Positions 1 to 5,483 of a DNA stretch of 7,977 nt are shown here, piece after piece. The notes under the pieces were generated by a model. The model searched no databases and was not told where the DNA came from. It saw nothing but the letters and a program-made list of their open reading frames with translations. Both the position numbers and the translations under genes were made by a program. The number at the start of each line of letters is the position of its first letter. Within the stretch, counting starts at the first letter, position 1. The stretch comes from Selenomonadaceae bacterium (lineage in GTDB: Bacteria; Bacillota; Negativicutes; Selenomonadales; Selenomonadaceae). Where the stretch lies: contig JAEEGN010000191.1 in NCBI GenBank assembly GCA_016280345.1, positions 1 to 7,977 on the forward strand. The letters run 5' to 3'.

Positions 1-862
1 CATCGCCCACGGAGCGGCAAATCTCGACATCGACATCTGGGAATTCTGGTCCGGCCGCCGGGCGGTGGAGCGTTCCCTCCCCGTAGGCGTGGTTCTGACG
101 ATTGCCGCCGCCGGCAGCGAGACCAGCAACTCCGCCGTGCTGACCAACGGAGAAACCGGCAAGAAGTGCGGCATCAATACCGACTTCAACCGGCCGGCCT
201 TCGCCGTCATGAACCCGGAGCTGACCTATACCCTGCCGCGGCGGGAACTGGCCTGCGGCATCGCCGACATCATGATGCACACGCTGGACCGCTATTTCAC
301 CCACGAGACGGGCAATCACTTCACCGATCGGGTGGCCGAGGCGCTCTTGAAGAACGTCGTTATTTACGCGAAGAAAGCGATGGTGAACCACCGCGACTAC
401 GAAGCGATGAGCGAGCTCATGTGGTGCGGCAGCGTGTCCCACAACGGCTTCACCAGCCTGGGCCGGACGATGGACTTCGGCGTCCACAAGCTGGGCCATG
501 AGCTCAGCGGCAAATTCGGCGTGACCCACGGCGCTTCGCTGACCACGATGTGGGGCAGCTGGGCACGCTATGTGCTGCCGGACGCGCCGGAACGCTTCGC
601 CCAGTACGCGGAAAACGTCTGGGGCGTGACGACGGGCACCGTGTTGGAGCGGGCCCGGGCCGGCATCCGGGAGACCGAGGAATTCTGGCAAAGCCTGGGA
701 TTGCCGCTCTGCTTCACGGAGCTGGGCATCGGCGTCCAGGACGAGGAAACGCTCGCTTACCTCGCTGATATGTGCACCGACTTCGGCCAAAAGACGGTGG
801 CCTTCTTCCATCCCATTGACCGCGAAACGGCGCTGGCGATTTACCGCCAGGCAAACCGTTGA
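1..862 (+). CDS. Iron-containing alcohol dehydrogenase (butanol dehydrogenase-like), 5'-truncated by window edge
   Basis: This is the C-terminal part of a group III (iron-dependent) alcohol dehydrogenase, a cytoplasmic NAD(P)H enzyme that interconverts aldehydes and alcohols in fermentation. The reading frame is open from base 2 and ends in TGA at 860-862, so the start and the first part of the nucleotide-binding domain lie left of the window; the GTG at 65 is internal. Directly visible are the stretch PVGVVLTIAAAGSE, which follows the coenzyme-binding region in this family, and all four expected metal ligands: Asp (codon 266-268) and His (278-280) in the motif DIMMH, His (497-499) in GHEL, and His (527-529) in THGASL. 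The sequence resembles the YqhD/BdhA branch, whose members are often NADPH-dependent butanol or broad aldehyde reductases; substrate and cofactor cannot be fixed from here. The next gene begins at or within its stop codon, so the two are probably cotranscribed. No frameshift or missing ligand is seen. Confidence 0.95.
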   Translation, partial: IAHGAANLDIDIWEFWSGRRAVERSLPVGVVLTIAAAGSETSNSAVLTNGETGKKCGINTDFNRPAFAVMNPELTYTLPRRELACGIADIMMHTLDRYFTHETGNHFTDRVAEALLKNVVIYAKKAMVNHRDYEAMSELMWCGSVSHNGFTSLGRTMDFGVHKLGHELSGKFGVTHGASLTTMWGSWARYVLPDAPERFAQYAENVWGVTTGTVLERARAGIRETEEFWQSLGLPLCFTELGIGVQDEETLAYLADMCTDFGQKTVAFFHPIDRETALAIYRQANR

Positions 863-870
863 CGGCCGTC

Positions 871-2202
871 ATGGCAGCGCGTCATCTTCTGGTGACGGGG
901 GGCGTCCTCCTGGCAGCCCTGCTCCTGCCGTTTTTTTCCGGACAGGCGTGGGCGGCAGGCGGACTGCCGCCCCGGTCCGCGTCGCTGGCAAAGGCGCGCG
1001 TAACCTGGGCGGATATGCCGGGGGCTATCACCTACCAGGTGGCCATCCTGGAGAAGGAAACCGATTCTCCCCAGGCGGCCCTGAAAACCTTCCGGACCGT
1101 TTACGCACCCGGATTGGAGTTCCTGACGGACTGGCTGGGGGAAAAGGCAAAAACCGCCTTCTGGACGGTAGCGGGCTTCGACATCGACGACGCGCCCGTG
1201 GGGGAATGGCAAAAGCCGGCGCCGCTTCGGGAGGCGGAGACGCAACCGACCGCCCCCTTGCCGCTCGATGAATACGACCGCATGGCCTATCTGCCGGTTT
1301 ATCCGGTCTATGCCTGGCTCGCGGTTCTCCGGGCGTCCAGTTACGAAGTCGAGGTCTGGCGACGGGGGCCCGACGGCCGTGATGAACGCGTCCGCCATTA
1401 TTACTCCTACGAAACATCTCTGTACGAGACGGATCCCTTCACCCAGGCCGGTGACTACTGGTGGCAGGTGCGGGCGCTGGACGGCAACGGCCGGCGTTAC
1501 AGCGATTGGTCGGCGCCCCGGGCGATGGTGGTGACAGAGTCGGCACCCGTCGCCGCTCTGGGTGACAGCATCACCCACGGCGGCGCCTGCTCTGCGACGC
1601 CCTGCCGCCAGCTTTACAACTGGGAGACCTATTGCGCCGTTCCGGTGAAAAACATCGGCATGAGCGGCGACAACACCGAAGCGATGTACGAGCGCTTCGA
1701 GGCCGACGTCCTCCCCTTTTCGCCCCGGGTCCTGGTCATCATGGGCGGCGTCAACGATTTTCGCGTCGGCGTTCCCGCCGATACCTGCATCTATTATTTA
1801 AGCCGGATCGCGGAGAAATGCCGGGCCCACGACATCATACCCGTCTTCGTCACGGCCACGCCCATCCATCCGACACGGATGGAGCGGCTGGAGGAAATCG
1901 AGCCGGTAGCGGAGAACTGGCAGTCGGAGCAGCGCCGCCTGAACGACTGGATACGAAGTCAGCCCTATGCCATCGATATCACGGCGCCGCTGACCGATGA
2001 AGCCGGTCGTCTGCGGCAGGAACTGACCTCCGACGGCCTGCATCCCGATTATCTGGCGAAGAAAACCATCGGCGAGGCCATTGGCGCCTATCTGGCCGGG
2101 AACTTCCCCGAAGCGGTCAGCGCCGCCCGGGAAACCGCCGCCAGTATCCCCCAAAACGCGCCGAAAAAAACTGCGGCTCCCGCTTCCGATTATCGCCCAT
2201 AA
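871..2202 (+). CDS. Exported SGNH/GDSL-family hydrolase with N-terminal fibronectin-III-like domains
   Basis: A secreted or periplasmic esterase-type hydrolase of 443 residues from the ATG at 871. The N-terminus is a classic signal peptide: Arg4, a hydrophobic core rich in Leu, and an AWA site giving probable cleavage after residue 28. Two regions (about 35-120 and 135-222) look like tandem beta-sandwich modules, each with a pattern such as 'YQVAIL...FWTVAGFD' and 'YEVEVW...YWWQVRALDGNG...SDWS' typical of fibronectin-III folds. The catalytic domain follows with block I GDSITH (nucleophile Ser233), block II around NIGMSG (Gly263), block III GGVND (Asn295) and block V DGLHP (Asp388, His391). 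An Ala/Pro-rich tail ends the protein. It carries five cysteines, all in the catalytic domain. A TTG at 859 would overlap the upstream stop by four bases and add four residues; neither start has a good Shine-Dalgarno sequence, and I prefer ATG because it starts the signal peptide cleanly. Substrate unknown; an ester on a cell-wall or environmental polysaccharide is a reasonable guess only. Confidence 0.9.
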   Translation: MAARHLLVTGGVLLAALLLPFFSGQAWAAGGLPPRSASLAKARVTWADMPGAITYQVAILEKETDSPQAALKTFRTVYAPGLEFLTDWLGEKAKTAFWTVAGFDIDDAPVGEWQKPAPLREAETQPTAPLPLDEYDRMAYLPVYPVYAWLAVLRASSYEVEVWRRGPDGRDERVRHYYSYETSLYETDPFTQAGDYWWQVRALDGNGRRYSDWSAPRAMVVTESAPVAALGDSITHGGACSATPCRQLYNWETYCAVPVKNIGMSGDNTEAMYERFEADVLPFSPRVLVIMGGVNDFRVGVPADTCIYYLSRIAEKCRAHDIIPVFVTATPIHPTRMERLEEIEPVAENWQSEQRRLNDWIRSQPYAIDITAPLTDEAGRLRQELTSDGLHPDYLAKKTIGEAIGAYLAGNFPEAVSAARETAASIPQNAPKKTAAPASDYRP

Positions 2203-2238
2203 AAAAGGCGGCTGTCTTTTCAGACAGTCGCCTTTTTT
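2201..2238. terminator. Bidirectional intrinsic terminator between the hydrolase gene and pfkA
   Basis: A 17-bp stem with a four-base loop (TTTC, 2218-2221): left arm 2201-2217, right arm 2222-2238, with one G-T wobble (2211/2228). Six A's open the left arm and six T's close the right arm, so transcripts from either strand end in a U run. It begins inside the TAA stop of the + strand gene and lies about 40 bases past the pfkA stop, so it can serve both convergent genes. Confidence 0.93.
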
Positions 2239-2278
2239 ATGGAGCGCATGCCGCGTCCCGTTTCCGACGCGTTTGTCA

Positions 2279-3244
2279 TTACGCCAAAGCCTCGGCCATG
2301 CGCAGGAACTCGGGGTCGAGGCGTTTCGTCTTCGAAACGGCGTCATGCAGGTTCACGCTGACCGGAGCGCCGCGTTTCAGGCTGAAGACCACGTTGGATA
2401 CGCCGGAAATCAAGGCCCGCGTCGCCTGCTGGCCCAAGAGGCTGGCGTTCAACCGATCCTGCATGGTGGGCGAGCCGCCGCGCTGGATATGGCCCAGCAC
2501 CGAAGCCCGGGTGTCGATACCCGTCTTCTCCTCAATGATCCGGCCGATCTCGATGCCGCTGCCGGCACCCTCGGCGATGACGATCAGAACGTAACGCTTG
2601 CGGCTCTCCTGGTACATCTCTGAAATCTCGGCGCAGATCTTGTCCAGGTCGAACTTCTCTTCCGGTACCAGGATATACTCGGCGCCGCCGGAAATGCCGG
2701 CAATCAGCGCCAGCCAGCCGCAACGGCGGCCCATGACCTCCAGAATGGCGATGCGCTGGTGGGCCGAAGCCGTGTCCCTCAGCTTGTTGATGGCGTCGAT
2801 GATGGTATTCGAGGCGGTATCGGAGCCAATGGTATAATCCATGCCGTAAATGTCGTTGTCGATGGTGCCGGGCAGGCCGACTACGGCAATCGGATGCTCC
2901 TCGCTGAGTGACTGGGCGCCCCGCAGGCTGCCGTCGCCGCCGATGACGACGAGCCCCTGGATATCGCGCTTCTTGAGGTTCTCGTAAGCCAGTGCCCGGC
3001 CCTCCGGCGTCTCGAATTCCTTTGAGCGGGCCGTTCCCAGCACCGTGCCGCCCCGCTGGATGATGTCGCTGACACTGCGGGTGTTCATCTCGAAGAGATC
3101 GTCGGCCAGAAGTCCTTTGTAGCCGTTGCATATCCCGTAAATCCGGGCCCCTTCGCGGATTGCCGTCCGCACCACTGCCCGGGTTGCCGCGTTCATGCCG
3201 GGGCTGTCGCCACCGCTGGTCATTACCGCAATCGTTTTCAGCAT
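2279..3244 (-). CDS. pfkA: ATP-dependent 6-phosphofructokinase
   Basis: Cytoplasmic glycolytic enzyme that phosphorylates fructose 6-phosphate to fructose 1,6-bisphosphate. The product is 321 residues, close to the roughly 320 of bacterial PfkA. Visible motifs in order: GGDSPGMNAA (11-20, nucleotide site), RGGTVLGTAR (64-73), IGGDGS (101-106), PGTIDND (125-131) with the catalytic base Asp129, MGR (171-173), and GHIQRGG (251-257) with substrate-binding His252 and Arg255. The Gly at 105 (in GGDGS) and Gly at 126 (in PGTIDND) are the residues of ATP-using enzymes; PPi-dependent relatives carry Asp and Lys there. Arginines matching the E. coli effector site (about Arg22, Arg26, Arg56) are kept, so allosteric control by ADP or PEP is plausible. 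I chose ATG at 3242-3244 over the ATG six codons upstream (3262) because an AGGAGG lies nine bases before it and MLKTIAVMTSGGD matches family N-termini. No pyruvate kinase gene, a frequent partner, follows it; it looks monocistronic. Confidence 0.96.
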   Translation of the reverse strand: MLKTIAVMTSGGDSPGMNAATRAVVRTAIREGARIYGICNGYKGLLADDLFEMNTRSVSDIIQRGGTVLGTARSKEFETPEGRALAYENLKKRDIQGLVVIGGDGSLRGAQSLSEEHPIAVVGLPGTIDNDIYGMDYTIGSDTASNTIIDAINKLRDTASAHQRIAILEVMGRRCGWLALIAGISGGAEYILVPEEKFDLDKICAEISEMYQESRKRYVLIVIAEGAGSGIEIGRIIEEKTGIDTRASVLGHIQRGGSPTMQDRLNASLLGQQATRALISGVSNVVFSLKRGAPVSVNLHDAVSKTKRLDPEFLRMAEALA

Positions 3245-3253
3245 CCTGATCGT

Positions 3254-3259
3254 CCTCCT
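3254..3259 (-). promoter_or_regulatory. Shine-Dalgarno of pfkA
   Basis: On the - strand this reads AGGAGG, a full consensus site, nine bases before the ATG at 3244. It lies inside the reading frame of the alternative upstream ATG (3262), which argues that 3244 is the real start. Confidence 0.8.
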
Positions 3260-3304
3260 CATCTTTCTTCCCCCGGAAAAACATCAAATACTTAATTAAT
3301 TTAT

Positions 3305-3317
3305 TCGCGGTCCGCGA
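3305..3317. repeat. Short perfect palindrome, candidate operator in the pfkA upstream region
   Basis: TCGCGG-T-CCGCGA: six-base arms around a single central T. On the pfkA side it sits just upstream of a strikingly AT-rich patch (3268-3304, including TTAATTAA) that is a likely but unassigned -10/-35 area for pfkA; I could not find a well-spaced consensus pair there. The symmetry suggests binding by a dimeric regulator, which is inference. Confidence 0.4.
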
Positions 3318-3333
3318 GAAAAATCCTGCCTTC

Positions 3334-3362
3334 TTGACAAACTTGTCACCGTTTGGTACGCT
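3334..3362 (+). promoter_or_regulatory. Sigma70-type promoter for the AICAR transformylase gene
   Basis: A perfect -35 TTGACA (3334-3339), a 17-base spacer, and a weak -10 TACGCT (3357-3362) directly preceded by TGG (3354-3356), an extended -10 of the TGn form that could offset the weak hexamer. Transcription would begin near 3369, leaving a leader of roughly 65 bases before the ATG at 3436. Confidence 0.6.
3335..3348. promoter_or_regulatory. Palindrome overlapping the -35 box, candidate operator
   Basis: TGACAA-AC-TTGTCA: perfect six-base arms with a two-base centre, covering five bases of the -35 hexamer and the first part of the spacer. A protein bound here would block RNA polymerase, so repression is the natural reading. 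I do not recognise it as a known purine-regulon box; the bound factor is unknown. Confidence 0.45.
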
Positions 3363-3393
3363 GAAATCCGGGAACCCGATTATTACACTCTCG

Positions 3394-3411
3394 CCGCCGG
3401 AAACCGGGCGG
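3394..3411 (+). other. Small leader hairpin upstream of the AICAR transformylase start
   Basis: CCGCCGG (3394-3400) can pair with CCGGGCGG (3404-3411) across an AAA loop, with G3408 bulged: seven GC pairs. It would lie in the 5' leader, ending nine bases before the Shine-Dalgarno. It has no T run and matches no riboswitch I know; it may only be a chance GC-rich fold. Confidence 0.3.
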
Positions 3412-3420
3412 CCACTATGG

Positions 3421-3426
3421 AAGGAG
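3421..3426 (+). promoter_or_regulatory. Shine-Dalgarno of the AICAR transformylase gene
   Basis: AAGGAG nine bases before the ATG at 3436. This fixes the start and excludes the in-frame upstream ATG at 3334, which falls in the -35 region of the promoter. Confidence 0.8.
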
Positions 3427-3435
3427 TCCTTTACG

Positions 3436-4608
3436 ATGAACGAGATGCCCTTGAAATACGGTTGCAATCCCAACCAGACGCCGGCCCGCGTCTTCATGGA
3501 GCGGGGGGAACTTCCCTTCACGGTCCTCAACGGCAGGCCCGGTTACATCAATCTCCTGGACGCCATGAACGCCTGGCAGCTTGTCCGGGAGCTGAAGGCG
3601 GCGACCGGTCTTCCGGCGGCGGCCTCCTTCAAGCACGTCAGCCCCGCCGGGGCCGCGGTGGCAGTGCCGCTGTCCGAGGTCCTGGAAAAGGTTTATTTCG
3701 TCGAGGGCATCGGCCTGTCCCCTATCGCCACCGCCTACATCCGGGCCCGGGGCTCCGACCGCATGTCTTCCTACGGCGACTTCGTAGCCCTGTCGGACGA
3801 ATGCGACGCGCAGACCGCCTCGTTCCTGCAGCGGGAGGTATCGGACGGCATCATCGCCCCCTCTTACTCCGTCGAGGCCTTGGAAATCCTCAAGTCCAAG
3901 CGCAAAGGAACCTATCTCGTCCTCCGGATGGACCCCTCCTATGAACCCGAACCGGTGGAAAAGAAGCAGGTCTTCGGCGTCTGGTTCGAGCAGCGACGGA
4001 ACGACGTGAAAATCACCGCCGACTGCCTGAAGGACATCCCGACGAAAAACAAGGACATTCCCGAAAGCGCCCGGCGCGACCTCCTGATTGCCCTCATCAC
4101 CCTCAAATACACGCAGTCGAACTCCGTCTGCTACGCCAGGGACGGCCAGGCCGTCGGCATCGGCGCCGGCCAGCAGTCGCGGGTCCACTGCACCCGCCTT
4201 GCCGGCAGCAAGGCCGACAACTGGTACCTGCGCCAGTGCCCGGACGTCCTCGCGCTGCCCTTCCGGCCGGAGGTTCGCCGCCCTGACCGGGACAACGCCA
4301 TCGACGTCTATATCGGCGACGAATACGAGGACATCCTGCGGGACGGCGCCTGGCAGCGCGTCTTCACGGAAAAGCCTCCCGTCCTCACAGCGGAGCGGAA
4401 ACGGGCCTGGCTGGCGACGGCCCAGGACCTCGCGCTGGGCTCCGATGCCTTCTTCCCCTTCGGCGACAACGTGGAACGGGCCCACAAGAGCGGCGTCCGC
4501 TACATCGCCCAGGCCGGCGGCTCCATCCGGGACGACAACGTCATCGAGACCTGCGACAAATACGGCATTGTCTGCGCCATGACGCACCTGCGGCTCTTCC
4601 ATCACTGA
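3436..4608 (+). CDS. Stand-alone AICAR transformylase (phosphoribosylaminoimidazolecarboxamide formyltransferase)
   Basis: A 390-residue cytoplasmic enzyme for the penultimate step of purine synthesis: transfer of a formyl group from 10-formyltetrahydrofolate to AICAR, giving FAICAR. It matches the C-terminal transformylase half of PurH and starts almost at once with KYGCNPNQTPA, so the N-terminal IMP cyclohydrolase (MGS-like) domain is absent rather than lost to a frameshift. Visible motifs: SFKHVSPAG (64-72) with the catalytic Lys66-His67 pair, TQSNSV (226-231), GIGAGQQSR (241-249), DAFFPFGD (337-344) and AGGSIRDDNVI (360-370). Stand-alone forms of about this length are known in anaerobic Firmicutes, so this is probably a whole protein. 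The cell needs a cyclohydrolase from elsewhere: a full PurH or a separate enzyme. It stands alone between its own promoter and terminator, away from other pur genes. The start is set by AAGGAG at 3421; an in-frame ATG at 3334 lies in the promoter and is rejected. Confidence 0.93.
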   Translation: MNEMPLKYGCNPNQTPARVFMERGELPFTVLNGRPGYINLLDAMNAWQLVRELKAATGLPAAASFKHVSPAGAAVAVPLSEVLEKVYFVEGIGLSPIATAYIRARGSDRMSSYGDFVALSDECDAQTASFLQREVSDGIIAPSYSVEALEILKSKRKGTYLVLRMDPSYEPEPVEKKQVFGVWFEQRRNDVKITADCLKDIPTKNKDIPESARRDLLIALITLKYTQSNSVCYARDGQAVGIGAGQQSRVHCTRLAGSKADNWYLRQCPDVLALPFRPEVRRPDRDNAIDVYIGDEYEDILRDGAWQRVFTEKPPVLTAERKRAWLATAQDLALGSDAFFPFGDNVERAHKSGVRYIAQAGGSIRDDNVIETCDKYGIVCAMTHLRLFHH

Positions 4609-4614
4609 TTCCCG

Positions 4615-4652
4615 AAAAGGCTTTTGCCGGAGCGTCCGGTGAAAGCCTTTTT
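4615..4652 (+). terminator. Intrinsic terminator of the AICAR transformylase gene
   Basis: A 17-bp stem (4615-4631 with 4635-4651) capped by the three-base loop GCG, with two wobble pairs in the middle (4625/4641 and 4626/4640), and five T's at 4648-4652. It begins six bases after the stop codon. It separates this gene from the glycosylase gene downstream, which would then need read-through or its own promoter; I see no clear promoter in the 47 bases between. Confidence 0.88.
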
Positions 4653-4687
4653 GCTGTTTGCGGACATGGGAAACGACCGTGCCCGGG

Positions 4688-4694
4688 AAAGGAG
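4688..4694 (+). promoter_or_regulatory. Shine-Dalgarno of the DNA glycosylase gene
   Basis: AAAGGAG, five bases before the ATG at 4700. It decides that start over an in-frame ATG at 4658, which has no such site and lies right behind the terminator. Confidence 0.75.
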
Positions 4695-4699
4695 CTCCC

Positions 4700-5365
4700 A
4701 TGAAAAAAGCGGATATCTTCCCCTATGGCGAAACCGAGATCGACTATCTGAAGCGCCGGGACAAGAAACTGGCGGCCGCCATCGAGCAGATCGGCCCCAT
4801 AGAGCGGGCCGTGGACGACGGGCTCTTTGCCTCCGTAGTCCGCCACATCGTCGGCCAGCAGATATCCACGAAAGCCCAGCGGACCATCTGGCAGCGCGTC
4901 CGCGCCGCTCTGGGCGAAGTGGACGCGGCCCGCATTCTCGTTGCGGGCGTCCCCGGCCTCCAATCTCTGGGAATGTCCTTCCGCAAGGCGGAGTACATCA
5001 CCGATTTTGCGCGGCAAGTCGCGGCCGGTACCTTCCGCCTCGACGCGGTCGCGGCCATGAACGACGACGACGCCATCGCCGCTCTGGCGTCGCTGCGGGG
5101 CGTCGGCGTCTGGACGGCGGAGATGATCCTGCTCTTTTCGTTGCAGCGGCCGGACATCCTGAGCTATGGCGACCTCGCCATCCACCGGGGCATGCGGATG
5201 CTCTACCGCCACCGGGAAATCAGCCGTCCGCGCTTCGAGACCTTCCGTCGCCGGTACGCCCCCTATGGCAGCGTCGCCAGCCTTTACCTCTGGGCCATCG
5301 CCGGTGGCGCCCTCCCCGGCCTCACCGACCCGGGAGAACCGCGGAAAAAGAAGCCGGCAGGCTGA
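4700..5365 (+). CDS. DNA-3-methyladenine glycosylase II family (HhH-GPD) protein
   Basis: A 221-residue base-excision repair enzyme that most likely removes alkylated bases (such as 3-methyladenine) from DNA, leaving an abasic site. The visible core is the HhH-GPD fold: VRHIVGQQIS (47-56) in the helical domain, the helix-hairpin-helix turn LRGVGVWTAE (132-141) that grips the DNA backbone, and the catalytic aspartate Asp158 in YGDLAIHRG, at the position of AlkA Asp238. There is no Cys4 iron-sulphur cluster, as in EndoIII or MutY, and no lysine before the Asp as in Ogg1, so a monofunctional alkyl-base glycosylase is favoured. It lacks the N-terminal domain of E. coli AlkA (282 residues) and is near the size of the short bacterial members. 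The last residues are basic (RKKKPAG). It follows the transformylase gene but is separated by a terminator, with no sign of an Ada or other adaptive-response partner nearby. Confidence 0.9.
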   Translation: MKKADIFPYGETEIDYLKRRDKKLAAAIEQIGPIERAVDDGLFASVVRHIVGQQISTKAQRTIWQRVRAALGEVDAARILVAGVPGLQSLGMSFRKAEYITDFARQVAAGTFRLDAVAAMNDDDAIAALASLRGVGVWTAEMILLFSLQRPDILSYGDLAIHRGMRMLYRHREISRPRFETFRRRYAPYGSVASLYLWAIAGGALPGLTDPGEPRKKKPAG

Positions 5366-5426
5366 TACTTCTCTCAAATCACGATTTAAGATTCGCGCGT
5401 GGGTTCGCGCCATCCCCGGCATGCAT

Positions 5427-5464
5427 GAGGCCGCGGCTCTTCCCTTCGGAAAAGCCGCGGCCTC
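5427..5464. other. Long GC-rich hairpin in the convergent gap
   Basis: A perfect 12-bp outer stem (5427-5438 with 5453-5464) continues, after one C/A mismatch, as four more pairs closed by the loop CTTC (5444-5447). It lies between the stops of the glycosylase gene (+) and the kinase gene (-), 20 bases from the latter. Neither strand has a T run after it, so it is not a standard intrinsic terminator; it may stabilise the 3' ends of both messages or act as a U-poor or Rho-assisted stop. A smaller inverted repeat (GCGCG 5395-5399 / CGCGC 5406-5410) precedes it. Confidence 0.6.
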
Positions 5465-5483
5465 TGTCATTCCGCTATACGAT

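Noticed and set aside
841..1578. A 245-codon open frame on the - strand opposite the hydrolase gene
   Set aside because: It lies antisense to a protein with a signal peptide and complete catalytic blocks; its own translation shows nothing recognisable.
3334..3435. N-terminal extension of the transformylase from the ATG at 3334
   Set aside because: This ATG is in the promoter -35 region, lacks a ribosome-binding site, and the extension does not resemble the family; AAGGAG at 3421 supports 3436.
3263..3435. Possible purine riboswitch or known PurR box in the gap before the transformylase
   Set aside because: I found neither the conserved junction sequences of a guanine/adenine riboswitch nor a recognisable Pur box; only short dyads are present.
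3415..4701. A 428-codon open frame on the - strand opposite the AICAR transformylase gene
   Set aside because: It is a shadow produced by GC-rich codon use; the translated sequence is low-complexity (rich in Gly, Val, Asp, Arg) with no recognisable motif, while the + strand frame is a clear enzyme with start signals.
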